DNA of 64,000 nt from Oscillospiraceae bacterium (GCA_017547525.1 JAFYPL010000033.1:124001-188000); one strand, 5' to 3'; shown: positions 18,480 to 27,481, numbered from the stretch's first letter. Made by a program: numbers and translations. The notes: generated from the letters alone by a model not told the origin.

Positions 18480-19223
18480 ATGAAAAAGAATTCCACAAAA
18501 ATGATGAAAATATATATGGTAAAGCTGGCTGTCCGCGTGGTGGTTTTTTTCACAGTACTTACTATGTATATCACAGATAAACATATGATAATAAACCTGC
18601 TGGTACAGCCGGTTTATATGGGTGTGAATATTATGCATCTGTTATGGTTTGGTTTTATGGGCATGATGATTACTCATTTGTTCCCGAAGGAACCATTTAC
18701 TATGGCATTGCTGAAAAGAGAAGAAACAAAATATACACCGGTGGAAAACTATTCCAAGCTGGAACTTTTGGAGTTTGTACAGGACCAGAATATAAAAGCA
18801 TGGAAAGTTATGCTGGTGTGGCTGCTGGGTAATGGCGTTGTAGGTCTTTTATATGCGGCCAGTGTACTGGACAATGCAGACCTGATGATGCTGACAGTGT
18901 TTTTCTTTCTCTGCGACTATATCTGCATATTGTTTTACTGTCCGTTCCAGAGTCATATCATGAAAAACAAGTGCTGTGTAAACTGCCGTATATACGACTG
19001 GGGCCACTTTATGATGTTTACCCCTATGGTTTTTATCGACAACTTCTATGCAGTAAGTCTTTTCATTATGTCCTGTGTGGTATTGGTACACTGGGAACTT
19101 ATCTACGCACGTCATCCGCAGAGATTTTACCATGGCAGTAACAGCCGCCTGCAGTGCCGAAACTGTACAGATCGTACCTGCCAGATGAAAAACAGTATTA
19201 TCCGCAGAAAAACAGAACTTTAA
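18480..19223 (+). CDS. Membrane protein with paired cysteine motifs, unknown function
   Basis: A 247-residue protein, not recognised. It has about five hydrophobic segments: residues 10-30, 40-60, 105-125, 130-150 and 180-205. A short loop between the last two holds CCVNCRIYDWGHFM, and the C-terminal tail holds QCRNCTDRTCQMK. The two cysteine clusters lie on loops or tails and could join in one metal site. I choose ATG 18480 (MKKNSTKMMKIY) although the ribosome site GGCGG is weak; an upstream ATG at 18441 would add a non-homologous basic tail. It is followed by its own terminator. Confidence 0.65.
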   Translation: MKKNSTKMMKIYMVKLAVRVVVFFTVLTMYITDKHMIINLLVQPVYMGVNIMHLLWFGFMGMMITHLFPKEPFTMALLKREETKYTPVENYSKLELLEFVQDQNIKAWKVMLVWLLGNGVVGLLYAASVLDNADLMMLTVFFFLCDYICILFYCPFQSHIMKNKCCVNCRIYDWGHFMMFTPMVFIDNFYAVSLFIMSCVVLVHWELIYARHPQRFYHGSNSRLQCRNCTDRTCQMKNSIIRRKTEL

Positions 19224-19245
19224 ATCCTCCATATATTAATACATT

Positions 19246-19285
19246 ATAACCAGACCGGTCTTTTATATCGGTTTGGTTATTTTGT
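19246..19285 (+). terminator. Rho-independent terminator
   Basis: ATAACCAGACCG and CGGTTTGGTTAT pair with one G-T and one mismatch and run into TTTTG. It ends the cysteine-motif membrane protein gene. Confidence 0.7.
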
Positions 19286-19330
19286 TGTAAAAACATCGAA
19301 AAAGTTGAAAAAGTCGCAACAGACATACAA

Positions 19331-19360
19331 TTGTTATCCAATGACGCACTATGTTATAAT
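19331..19360 (+). promoter_or_regulatory. Promoter of the purine permease gene
   Basis: TTGTTA at 19331-19336 and perfect TATAAT at 19355-19360 with an 18-base spacer. The predicted transcript starts near 19367, leaving a leader of about 78 bases. Confidence 0.65.
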
Positions 19361-19378
19361 AAAAATGTCAAATAAAGA

Positions 19379-19403
19379 GGTTATTCACTGAAAATGAATA
19401 GCC
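19379..19403 (+). other. Leader hairpin upstream of purine permease
   Basis: GGTTATTC and GAATAGCC form an 8-bp stem (one G-T pair) with a 9-base loop, about 12 bases from the predicted transcript start. A second GAATAGC at 19423-19429, next to the ribosome site, could compete for the same strand. It does not match the purine riboswitch or preQ1 consensus. Confidence 0.4.
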
Positions 19404-19444
19404 TTTTAACTATTTTATAGCAGAATAGCAGAAAGGCAGTAAAA

Positions 19445-20809
19445 ATGTTGGAAAAATTTTTCAAACTGAAAGAAAACAACACAAACGTAAAAACTGAAAT
19501 CACCGCCGGTGTGACCACATTTATGACAATGGCATACATTCTGGCAGTAAACCCTAGTATTCTCAGCGAGGCAGGCATGGACGCAAATGCAGTATTAATT
19601 GCGACTTGTCTGGCTTCTTTTATTGGTACAGCTTGCATGGCGCTTATGGCAAATATGCCTTTTGCACTGTCTGCAGGCATGGGTCTGAACGCTTATATGG
19701 CTTACACAGTTTGTCTTGGTCAGGGTATTTCATGGCAGATCGCACTGTTTGCAGTATTTATTGAAGGTCTTGTTTTTATCCTTATGTCTCTGACAAATAT
19801 GCGTGAAGCTATCTTCAACGCAATTCCTGTTTCACTCAAAAAAGCAGTTTCTGTAGGCATTGGCCTGTTTATTGCTTTTATCGGTCTGCAGAATGCAGGT
19901 CTTGCAGTTGACTCCTCCACACTTGTTACCATCACCAGCTTTACAGAAAACTTCAACACAAAAGGTATATGCGCACTCCTGGCAGTAATCGGCCTTTTTG
20001 TTACAGCTATTCTCCATATCAGAAATGTAAAAGGCGGTATTCTTTACGGTATCATAATTACATGGGGTCTGGGTATGGTTTGTCAGCTTGCAGGTATCTA
20101 TGTTCCTGACCCGGCTGCCGGAGCATACAGCCTGTTCCCATCAGGTATTGTGAGTGCAGACTTCTCCGCCCTTGGCAATACATTCGGTCAGTGTTTCAAT
20201 ATTGACTTCAGCGCAGTAGGCATTTTCAATTTTATTGTTATTGTATTCTCATTCCTGTTTGTTGACCTGTTCGACACACTGGGTACACTTATCGGTGTAT
20301 GTTCCAAAGCAGATATGCTGGATGAAAACGGCCGTATGCCAAAAATCAAACCCGCACTGATGTCTGATGCCATTGCAACTTCAGCCGGTGCTATTCTGGG
20401 TACATCTACAACAACAACTTTCGTTGAATCCTCTGCAGGTGTTGCAGTTGGTGGCCGCACAGGCCTGACAGCTATTACAACAGGTGTTCTTTTCCTGCTG
20501 GCAACTCTGTTTTCACCTCTTTTCACATCCATACCATCCTTTGCTACAGCACCTGCACTTATCTTTGTAGGTTTCCTTATGTTTGAATCTGTGGTAAGTA
20601 TGGACTTTACATTCGAAAAACGGGACGAAGCAATCCCTGCCTATCTGTGTATTCTGGCAATGCCACTTTTCTACAGCATTTCCGAAGGTATCTGTCTGGG
20701 TATCATCTCCTACACAGTGCTGAAAGCAGCTACAGGCAAAGCAAAAGAAGTAAATCCTATTATGTATATCCTTACAGTGCTGTTTGTACTGAAATACATA
20801 TTCCTGTAA
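19445..20809 (+). CDS. NCS2-type purine permease (AzgA/PbuG-like)
   Basis: A 454-residue transporter with 12-14 membrane segments. It opens MLEKFFKLKENNTNVKTEIT and then AGVTTFMTMAYILAVNP, the classic opening of the AzgA/PbuG hypoxanthine-guanine-adenine branch. GTSTTTTFVESSAGVAVGGR near residue 320 is the substrate-site signature. It should import a purine base with a proton. GAAAGGCAG lies before the ATG. No purine riboswitch is visible in the leader, only a simple hairpin. It ends at a terminator shared with tRNA-Arg. Confidence 0.92.
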   Translation: MLEKFFKLKENNTNVKTEITAGVTTFMTMAYILAVNPSILSEAGMDANAVLIATCLASFIGTACMALMANMPFALSAGMGLNAYMAYTVCLGQGISWQIALFAVFIEGLVFILMSLTNMREAIFNAIPVSLKKAVSVGIGLFIAFIGLQNAGLAVDSSTLVTITSFTENFNTKGICALLAVIGLFVTAILHIRNVKGGILYGIIITWGLGMVCQLAGIYVPDPAAGAYSLFPSGIVSADFSALGNTFGQCFNIDFSAVGIFNFIVIVFSFLFVDLFDTLGTLIGVCSKADMLDENGRMPKIKPALMSDAIATSAGAILGTSTTTTFVESSAGVAVGGRTGLTAITTGVLFLLATLFSPLFTSIPSFATAPALIFVGFLMFESVVSMDFTFEKRDEAIPAYLCILAMPLFYSISEGICLGIISYTVLKAATGKAKEVNPIMYILTVLFVLKYIFL

Positions 20810-20834
20810 TAAAAATTCCAATCTCTGATAAAAT

Positions 20835-20869
20835 AAAAAAGCCATCTGTGAAAACAGATGGCTTTTTTT
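20835..20869. terminator. Bidirectional terminator between purine permease and tRNA-Arg
   Basis: AAAAAAGCCATCTGT and ACAGATGGCTTTTTTT form a 15-bp stem with T tails on both strands. It serves the plus-strand permease and the minus-strand tRNA. Confidence 0.92.
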
Positions 20870-20945
20870 GGCGTCCCCGACAGGAATCGAACCTGCGGCC
20901 TGACGCTTAGGAGGCGTCCGCTCTATCCTACTGAGCTACGGAGAC
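20869..20945 (-). tRNA. tRNA-Arg (anticodon CCT)
   Basis: The minus strand folds as a full cloverleaf. The acceptor pairs GTCTCCG with CGGGGAC, the D arm contains GCTCAGTAGGATAGAGC, the anticodon stem-loop is GACGCCTCCTAAGCGTC with CCT, and the T arm is GCAGGTTCGAATCCTGT. The discriminator is G and CCA is encoded. It reads AGG codons. Confidence 0.96.
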
Positions 20946-21095
20946 ATGTGTAAATGTTCAATTATTGTACTCCTTTTTACCGTAAAAATCAAGCAGAGGT
21001 CATCTGTATAAAATTGCAGTTTTTTATACAAAACACTGGTTTTCCATGGTAATAAGTGGTAATATGTTAATATATGAGTTTTAAAGGAGTACGTT

Positions 21096-22211
21096 ATGAA
21101 AAAACTTGGTTTTGGTTTTATGCGTCTGCCTGTGCTGGATGAAAATGACGCAAGTAAAATAGACCTGGAACAGCTGTGCCGGATGGTAGATAAATTTATG
21201 GAACGCGGCTTCACATATTTTGACACAGCCTATGTTTACCACAAACAGCAGAGTGAAATCTACCTGCGCAAAGCACTGGTGGAACGCTACCCACGTGAAA
21301 GTTTTCAGGTGGCAACTAAAATTCCTCTGTTCATGGTTAAATGTGAAGAAGACAACGCCAGAATCTTCAATGAAGAACTGGAAAAATGCGGCGTTGAATA
21401 TTTTGACTACTACCTGCTGCATGCGATGAACAGTGAAAGATTTGAAATTGCCAAAAAATACGGTAGCTTTGAATTTTTGAAAAAAATGAAAGCGGAAGGC
21501 AAAGCCAGAAATATCGGTTTCTCTTTCCATGGTGATGCAGAATTGCTGAAAGAAATGCTGGATGCATGGCCAGAAACAGAATTTGTACAGCTGCAGCTGA
21601 ACTATCTGGACTGGGAAAACCCATCTATCCAGGCAAAAGAATGTTATGAACTGTGTACACAGTATGGCAAACCTGTAATAGTTATGGAACCAGTAAAAGG
21701 CGGCAGCCTTGTTGCTGTACCGGAAGAAGCTGCAAAACTGATGAAAGACTATAATCCTGATGTATCTCTGGCCAGCTGGGCAGTAAGATACGCAGCCAGC
21801 CTTGACAATGTAATGATGGTATTGTCCGGTATGAGCAACATGGAACATATGGAAGACAACACTTCTTATATGGAAAATTTCGCACCGCTCACAGACGGCG
21901 AAAGAGAAGTTATTGCTAAGGTAGTGGAAATAATCAACAGTTCCAAAGCAGTGGCATGTACTACCTGCGGTTACTGCGTAGACGGCTGTCCTAAACAGAT
22001 ACCTATACCTAAATACTTTGCACTTTACAATGCACATCTGCAGGCACTGAACAAAGGCTTCTCCACATCACAGACATACTATGCAAACATGACTATGTAT
22101 ATGGCATCAGCCAGTGACTGCATTGAATGCGGCAAATGTGAAAAAGCATGCCCACAGCACCTGAATATTATTGAAGAACTGAAAAACGTGGCAAAAGAAC
22201 TGGAAAGATAA
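21096..22211 (+). CDS. Aldo/keto reductase with C-terminal 4Fe-4S domain
   Basis: A 371-residue oxidoreductase. Residues 1-285 are an aldo/keto reductase barrel (LGFGFMRLPVLDEND opening, DTAYVYHKQQSE with the catalytic Asp and Tyr, KARNIGFSFHG). The C-terminal 85 residues carry two cysteine clusters, CTTCGYCVDGCP from residue 288 and CIECGKCEKACP from residue 342, spaced as for iron-sulfur binding. This architecture is common in anaerobes; substrates are generally unknown. GGAG lies before the ATG. It is a single gene with its own terminator. Confidence 0.92.
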   Translation: MKKLGFGFMRLPVLDENDASKIDLEQLCRMVDKFMERGFTYFDTAYVYHKQQSEIYLRKALVERYPRESFQVATKIPLFMVKCEEDNARIFNEELEKCGVEYFDYYLLHAMNSERFEIAKKYGSFEFLKKMKAEGKARNIGFSFHGDAELLKEMLDAWPETEFVQLQLNYLDWENPSIQAKECYELCTQYGKPVIVMEPVKGGSLVAVPEEAAKLMKDYNPDVSLASWAVRYAASLDNVMMVLSGMSNMEHMEDNTSYMENFAPLTDGEREVIAKVVEIINSSKAVACTTCGYCVDGCPKQIPIPKYFALYNAHLQALNKGFSTSQTYYANMTMYMASASDCIECGKCEKACPQHLNIIEELKNVAKELER

Positions 22212-22218
22212 TTCTTAT

Positions 22219-22245
22219 AAAAGGCACCTTTGAAAGGTGCCTTTT
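22219..22245 (+). terminator. Rho-independent terminator
   Basis: AAAAGGCACCTTT and AAAGGTGCCTTTT hairpin after the reductase gene. Confidence 0.88.
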
Positions 22246-22285
22246 CAGTTTTTTATACTGAAATTTTGCAATAAAATCGTTGGGG

Positions 22286-22314
22286 TTGACTTTTGAATAT
22301 CTATATGATATTTT
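22286..22314 (+). promoter_or_regulatory. Candidate promoter of the first degV gene
   Basis: TTGACT at 22286-22291 and TATTTT at 22309-22314, 17 bases apart. A TATAAT also lies near 22325, so the exact start is uncertain. Confidence 0.45.
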
Positions 22315-22388
22315 GAAATGTATGATATAATTTTAATTATTACTTAAAAAAGTTTTGATAATTGTTTTTATAAGAAAGGGAATACCAA

Positions 22389-23222
22389 ATGAAAGTTAAA
22401 ATAGTTGGCGACTCCGCTTCAAACCTTTTTACTCTGCCAGACGTTAATTACGAATGTGCACCTCTGAGAATTGTTACATCAGATAAAGAATATGTAGACA
22501 CAATTGAATTGGACCTGCAGGGCATGGTAGATGACCTGCGTACATACAAAGGCAAATCCGGTACAGCTTGCCCAGGTGTAGGCGACTATCTGGCTGCTTT
22601 TGAAGGTTATGATGAAATTTACGTTGTTACTATCATCAGCACACTGTCCGGTAGTTACAATGCTGCTATGACAGCTGCACGGCAGTACATGGAAGAAAAC
22701 CCAGGCAAAAAAGTATTCGTAGTTGACTCTTACACAGCAGGCGGCGAACAGAAACTGCATCTGGAAAAACTGCGTGAACTGGTGCTGGAAGGCAAAGATT
22801 TCGAAACAATCTGCAAAGAAATCACAGAATATAAAGACAACGGTACATCACTGGTATTCTCTCTGGAATCCATGATCAACCTTGCAAACAACGGCCGTGT
22901 ACCTATGGTTGTTGCAAAAGCACTGAACTTTATCGGTCTGCGTATGATCGGTATCGTTAGCGAAGAAGGTCAGATTCACCCAACAGACAAAGCACGTGGT
23001 GCTAAAAAAGCTCTGGATGTTATCTATGCAAAAATGAAAGAAGAAGGCTACAAAGGTGGCAAACTGAGAATCGACCACTGTTTTAACGAAGCAGCAGCAG
23101 AAAGCATCAGAGAACTGGCTCTGGCTGAATTCCCACAGTCTGATGTTAAAATCGAACCAACAGGCGCCCTGTGCAGCTTCTACGCTGAAAAAGGCGGTCT
23201 GATGATCGGTTTTGAAAAATAA
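22389..23222 (+). CDS. DegV family fatty-acid-binding protein
   Basis: A 277-residue cytoplasmic protein with the DegV landmarks: KIVGDSASNL at the start, TIISTLSGSYNAAMTAARQY in the middle (the TSxxSGTY-type lipid headgroup loop), VVDSYTAGGEQ, and LESMINLANNGRVPM before the second lobe. Family members bind a fatty acid and, as FakB, present it to the FakA kinase. No fakA is in this window. Codon bias is strong. GAAAGGGAA lies before the ATG. A second, more distant DegV gene lies on the other strand at 23948. Confidence 0.88.
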   Translation: MKVKIVGDSASNLFTLPDVNYECAPLRIVTSDKEYVDTIELDLQGMVDDLRTYKGKSGTACPGVGDYLAAFEGYDEIYVVTIISTLSGSYNAAMTAARQYMEENPGKKVFVVDSYTAGGEQKLHLEKLRELVLEGKDFETICKEITEYKDNGTSLVFSLESMINLANNGRVPMVVAKALNFIGLRMIGIVSEEGQIHPTDKARGAKKALDVIYAKMKEEGYKGGKLRIDHCFNEAAAESIRELALAEFPQSDVKIEPTGALCSFYAEKGGLMIGFEK

Positions 23223-23235
23223 GATATAATATTAG

Positions 23236-23262
23236 AAGGACACGATATGTTTCGTGTCCTTT
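23236..23262 (+). terminator. Rho-independent terminator
   Basis: AAGGACACGA and TCGTGTCCTT hairpin followed by TGTTT, after the first degV gene. Confidence 0.8.
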
Positions 23263-23388
23263 GTTTATTGGTTTTTAATATTATATCATGTATTTATATT
23301 TTGCTATACTGTGGTTTAATTATTGACGGATGTGAGTTTATAAACTATAATATGGGCAGTTGAATTTACAAGATAAAAGGTGAGAGCT

Positions 23389-23901
23389 ATGAACGTAGAA
23401 AAAATAAATGATTTCAGAATGCCTCGTTACAACGAGCTGCCAAATATGGGCCTGTATATTGATCAGGTGTTGTCATATATCGAAGAAATGTTTGAGCCAT
23501 TGGAACTGTCCAAAGTGTCCACACCGCTGACATCATCCATGATAAACAACTATGTAAAAAAAGGCGTGGTTCCTACAACTATCAAAAAACGCTATTACAG
23601 AGAACACATGGCATATCTTGTTATTGTGTCTCTGGCAAAACAGGTGTTTACAATCGATGAAATCGTACGTATGATAAGAATCCAGAAATCTGTATACGAC
23701 ATTGAGACAGCATACAACTACATCTGTATAGAACTGGAAAAAATCCTGAAAGCTGTTTTCAATGAACAGCCACTGCCACAGGATACATCCACTACACTGA
23801 AACCACAGCGCTATTTTGTGCGCAACACTATTATTTCAGTTGTATACAAAATTCACACACAGGTGCTTATGTCTGTTTATGACCCTGTTATTGAAGAATA
23901 A
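23389..23901 (+). CDS. DUF1836 domain protein (MerR-like)
   Basis: A 170-residue protein of the DUF1836 family. The helix-turn-helix-like segment LTSSMINNYVKKGVVPTT followed by KKRYYREHMAYLVIVSLAKQ is the family hallmark. The first part resembles the MerR winged helix, so a DNA-binding role is likely but unproven. I choose the ATG at 23389 because AAAAGGTGAG lies 3-10 bases upstream; the GTG at 23380 overlaps this site. It ends at a terminator shared with the convergent DegV gene. Confidence 0.85.
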   Translation: MNVEKINDFRMPRYNELPNMGLYIDQVLSYIEEMFEPLELSKVSTPLTSSMINNYVKKGVVPTTIKKRYYREHMAYLVIVSLAKQVFTIDEIVRMIRIQKSVYDIETAYNYICIELEKILKAVFNEQPLPQDTSTTLKPQRYFVRNTIISVVYKIHTQVLMSVYDPVIEE

Positions 23902-23910
23902 TTGCAAAGA

Positions 23911-23939
23911 AAAAAGACACCCGCCGGGTGTCTTTTTTT
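23911..23939. terminator. Bidirectional terminator
   Basis: AAAAAGACACCCG and CGGGTGTCTTTTTTT hairpin between the convergent DUF1836 and degV genes. Confidence 0.88.
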
Positions 23940-23947
23940 AGTATGGA

Positions 23948-24799
23948 TTATTCGATAAAACCGCCTACGCCGAATGCGCCAGGGCCACAGTGTGTAGAGA
24001 TAACACAGCCTGTAGGTACCCACAGTACATTGTCATAGCCGTATTTAGCAGCTTCGTTTTCAAGAGTTTCTTTCAGTTTTGCATCCAGACCTTCGGAATA
24101 AACCATAAAGAATGATTCTTTTTCCAGTTTGTTAGCTGTCAGAAATTCATTCAGCAGCTGTACGTATATTTTTCCGTCACTGCCACGGTATTTTTTAGTA
24201 CCTACCAGTTTGCCATCCAGCATTTCAATCAGTGGTTTCAGGCTCAGGATAGATGCCACCAGATATGCAGCGTTTGATACACGTCCGCCAGCCTTCAGAT
24301 AGCTCAGGTCACCAGGGAAGAATACAAATCTTGCCTTGTCTACCCATTTTGCTGCTTCATCTCTGATCTGCTGTGCTGTAGCGTCAGGGTTTTCTTCCAT
24401 AAACTGTGCCATTTTCAGCACGATTGCGCGCTGGCCGCCAGTTACCTGTTTAGTGTCTATATGGATAATATTTTCTGCTTCTTCGCTTGCCAGCAGGGCA
24501 TTGTGATATGATGCAGTAGTAATAGCAGAGTATGCCATATGCACAATCACTGCATCAGGATTTTCAGCCAGAATTTCGTCAAAGGCTGTTCTGTATTCAT
24601 GTGGATTTGTTGCACTTGTTTTTGGCAGTACTTTTGTGCGTTCATAACTTTCAAAAATTTCCACAGGGGAAAAACTGCCGTCATCACGTGTTTCACCTTC
24701 CATCTGTACGTGCATAGGTACTACTTTTATACCATATCTTTCCACGTCAGCAGGCATCAGGTCGCCGCCTGTTTCAGTAACTATAAATAATCTTTTCAT
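23948..24799 (-). CDS. DegV family fatty-acid-binding protein, second copy
   Basis: A 283-residue DegV protein: LFIVTETGGDLMPADVERYG at the start, KTSATNPHEYRTAFDEI, AYSAITTASYHNALLASEE in place of the usual TSxxSGTY loop, and GDLSYLKAGGRVSNAAYL in the second lobe. The altered loop (AITTASYHN) lacks the standard Ser-Gly, so lipid choice may differ from the first copy at 22389. ATG 24799 has GAGGAT 5 bases upstream. It is a single gene. The AT-rich region 24800-24966 upstream holds no gene I can see. Confidence 0.86.
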   Translation of the reverse strand: MKRLFIVTETGGDLMPADVERYGIKVVPMHVQMEGETRDDGSFSPVEIFESYERTKVLPKTSATNPHEYRTAFDEILAENPDAVIVHMAYSAITTASYHNALLASEEAENIIHIDTKQVTGGQRAIVLKMAQFMEENPDATAQQIRDEAAKWVDKARFVFFPGDLSYLKAGGRVSNAAYLVASILSLKPLIEMLDGKLVGTKKYRGSDGKIYVQLLNEFLTANKLEKESFFMVYSEGLDAKLKETLENEAAKYGYDNVLWVPTGCVISTHCGPGAFGVGGFIE

Positions 24800-24969
24800 G
24801 TTGTTATCCTCGATTGTATCAAAAACTACATTATATAATATTAAAAACTGTCTGCGTTGTATTATATATGGTTTTAAAAACTATGTCAACTTATTTTTAA
24901 TACTTTTATTAAACTGCATGTATAAGTGTTGCCATCGGCAGTGTATATATACGCTTTTCATAACAAAAT

Positions 24970-24999
24970 ACCCCCGCAGGATTTTAACCGGCAGGGGGT
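24970..24999 (-). terminator. Terminator of pepT
   Basis: On the minus strand CCCCCTGC and GCGGGGG pair around a 14-base loop and lead to TATTTTGTT, 11 bases after the pepT stop. Confidence 0.7.
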
Positions 25000-25010
25000 G
25001 GGTGTATGGA

Positions 25011-26228
25011 TTATTTTGCAAACTGTCTGATAATTTCGATTACTACCTGTGTGCATTTTTCCAGATTTTCTTCAGTGATACATTCGTATCTGCCATGTGC
25101 GTTGTAGCCGCCGGTGCCCAGATTTGGACAAGGCAGACCTTTGTATGACAGCATAGCACCGTCAGTGCCGCCACGGGCAGCTTCGCTTACAGGCTGTGCG
25201 CCCAGTGCACGGATAGCGTTTTCTGCGTATTCAACCACTTCAAAGAAAGGCAGGATTTTTTCTTTCATGTTTCTGTACTGTTCTGTCAGCGTCAGTACAC
25301 AGCTGCCTTCGCCATATTTTGTGTTGATAAATTCAGCGATGTCTTTCATCATCTTCTGCTTTTCATCTATCTTCACTGCATCATGGTCACGTACAATGTA
25401 TTCCAATATGGTTTTTTCTGTGGTGCCTTTTGTTTCTACCAGATGGAAGAAACCTTCAAAATCCGTGGTGTTTTCAGGTCTTTCGAAAGCTGGCAGCAGG
25501 CTGTGGAATTCAAAAGCCAGGTTCTGGCTGTTTACCAGTTTCCCTTTTGCTGCGCCCGGATGAATGGAATAACCGTTGAATTCAACCACTGCATATACGG
25601 CGTTGAAGTTTTCGTAACAAATGCCGTTGTAAGCGCCACCGTCAACTGTGTATGCCAGTTTTGCGCCAAAGCCTTCCACGTCAAATTTATCTACGCCATG
25701 ACCGATTTCTTCGTCAGGTGTAAATGCAATCACTACTTTACCATGTGGGATTTTTTCGTCGATAACTGTTTTTACAGCTTCCATGATTTCAGCAATACCT
25801 GCTTTGTCATCAGCACCCAGCAGGGTAGTGCCGTCAGTTGTAATCAGTTTCTGTCCTTTGAGAGAGGACAGGAATGGGAATTCTTTTACGGACAATACGT
25901 GACCACTGCCTGCCAGCAGTACATCGCCACCGTCATAATTTTCGATAATCTGTGGCTTGATACCAAAGCCATTGAACTCAGGTGCTGTGTCCATGTGGGC
26001 GATAAAACCTACACATGTTTTATCTTCATAACCTTCAGTTGCAGGCAGTTCGGCATATACGGTACCGTCTTTGATACGGATGTTTTCCAGATGCATTTCT
26101 TCCATTTCTTTAGCCAGAAAATCTGCTACATTCAGCTGAATTTCTGTGGATGGTGTTGTGCCGGCTTTTTTAGGGTCGGATGGTGAATCTATCCGGATAT
26201 AGCTTAAAAATCTTTCAAGTACGCTCAT
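25011..26228 (-). CDS. pepT: Peptidase T (tripeptide aminopeptidase)
   Basis: A 405-residue M20 metallopeptidase that removes the N-terminal residue from tripeptides in the cytoplasm. Zinc-site motifs are in order: GFIAHMDTAPEF (His, Asp), TLLGADDKAGIAE (bridging Asp), TPDEEIGHGVD (Glu pair), YTVDGGAYN and the closing RGGTDGAMLSYKGLPCPN. The opening SVLERFLSYIRIDSPSD is typical of PepT. AAGGAGA lies 6 bases before the ATG at 26228. Codon bias is high. It is a single-gene unit. Confidence 0.96.
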   Translation of the reverse strand: MSVLERFLSYIRIDSPSDPKKAGTTPSTEIQLNVADFLAKEMEEMHLENIRIKDGTVYAELPATEGYEDKTCVGFIAHMDTAPEFNGFGIKPQIIENYDGGDVLLAGSGHVLSVKEFPFLSSLKGQKLITTDGTTLLGADDKAGIAEIMEAVKTVIDEKIPHGKVVIAFTPDEEIGHGVDKFDVEGFGAKLAYTVDGGAYNGICYENFNAVYAVVEFNGYSIHPGAAKGKLVNSQNLAFEFHSLLPAFERPENTTDFEGFFHLVETKGTTEKTILEYIVRDHDAVKIDEKQKMMKDIAEFINTKYGEGSCVLTLTEQYRNMKEKILPFFEVVEYAENAIRALGAQPVSEAARGGTDGAMLSYKGLPCPNLGTGGYNAHGRYECITEENLEKCTQVVIEIIRQFAK

Positions 26229-26434
26229 TATTGTTCTCCTTGGTTTTTATTAATATTAAATATAGCATAAACAGTGCTTTTTTTGTAGTAAAATTGTAAT
26301 ATTTTTTTTAACAAAGCGATATTACACTTTAAAAAATATTTAAAGTATGATAGAATATATAGGATTAAAATGCGATTATTGCGTTTTGATGTAAACTTAT
26401 GTAAAAAAGCATTTATGCTATGGAGGATATAATT

Positions 26435-27481
26435 ATGTCAGATTCAGTATTCAAAGGTAAAACCCTTCTGATCACAGGCGGTACAGGCAGCTTTGGCCAT
26501 ACTGTACTCAAACACTTTTTAACAACAGATATCGGTGAAATCAGAATTTTCTCCCGTGACGAAAAGAAACAGGACGATATGCGCCATGAACTGCAGGTTT
26601 CACACCCAGTTGAAAGCCAGAAAGTAAAATTCTATATCGGCGACGTTCGTGATATCAACAGCGTAAACAACGCTATGAATGGTGTTGACTTTATCTTCCA
26701 CGCTGCAGCACTGAAACAGGTTCCATCCTGTGAATTCTTCCCAGTTGAAGCTGTAAAAACAAACGTTCTTGGTACAGAAAACGTTCTTACATCTGCTATC
26801 AACCACGGTGTAAAAAGAGTAGTTTGTCTGTCTACAGACAAAGCTGCATACCCAATCAACGCTATGGGTATTTCCAAAGCTATGATGGAAAAAGTAATCG
26901 TGGCTAAATCCAGAACAGTTGATCCTGAAAAAACAACTATCTGCTGCACACGTTATGGTAACGTTATGTGCAGCCGCGGCAGTGTTATCCCTCTGTTCCG
27001 TGAACAGATCAGACAGGGCAACCCTCTCACAATCACAAATCCTGATATGACACGTTTCCTTATGAACCTGGACGAAGCTGTAGACCTGGTTGTATTCGCA
27101 TTCACACACGGTCAGGCTGGTGACCTGTTTGTACAGAAATCACCTGCATGTACTATCGGTGACCTGGCAAAAGCTACACAGGAACTGTTCGGTGACACAG
27201 GTATCAAAATCATCGGTGAACGCCATGGTGAAAAACTGTACGAAACACTGCTGACAGAAGAAGAAGCTGCAAAAGCTATCGATATGGGCGGCTACTACCG
27301 CGTACCTGCTGACAACCGTGACCTGAACTACGACAAATATTTCGTAGAAGGTAACACAGCAGAAAAACTGCTCCACCAGTACAACAGCCACAATACAGAA
27401 CGTCTTGATGTTGCAGGCACAATTGCAAAAATGAAAACAACAGACTACATCAAAGAGGAGCTGGCTAAACTTGAAAAATAA
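26435..27481 (+). CDS. capE: UDP-GlcNAc 4,6-dehydratase/5-epimerase (CapE-like)
   Basis: A 348-residue short-chain dehydrogenase-fold protein and the first gene of the glycopolymer operon. LLITGGTGSFGHT is the NAD loop; STDKAAYPINAMGISKAMM holds the catalytic Asp-Lys pair and the methionine that replaces the usual tyrosine in CapE-type enzymes. The reaction is UDP-GlcNAc to the 4-keto-6-deoxy sugar with C5 inversion, the first step to UDP-L-FucNAc. I choose ATG 26435; the ATG at 26420 is part of the ATGGAGGATATA ribosome region. The stop overlaps the next gene by 11 bases. PseB/FlaA1-type activity is the main alternative; the next genes favour CapE. Confidence 0.88.
   Translation: MSDSVFKGKTLLITGGTGSFGHTVLKHFLTTDIGEIRIFSRDEKKQDDMRHELQVSHPVESQKVKFYIGDVRDINSVNNAMNGVDFIFHAAALKQVPSCEFFPVEAVKTNVLGTENVLTSAINHGVKRVVCLSTDKAAYPINAMGISKAMMEKVIVAKSRTVDPEKTTICCTRYGNVMCSRGSVIPLFREQIRQGNPLTITNPDMTRFLMNLDEAVDLVVFAFTHGQAGDLFVQKSPACTIGDLAKATQELFGDTGIKIIGERHGEKLYETLLTEEEAAKAIDMGGYYRVPADNRDLNYDKYFVEGNTAEKLLHQYNSHNTERLDVAGTIAKMKTTDYIKEELAKLEK

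Noticed and set aside
19361..19444. Purine or preQ1 riboswitch before the purine permease
   Set aside because: The conserved cores of these classes are absent; only a simple hairpin is visible, so it is listed as an unclassified leader.
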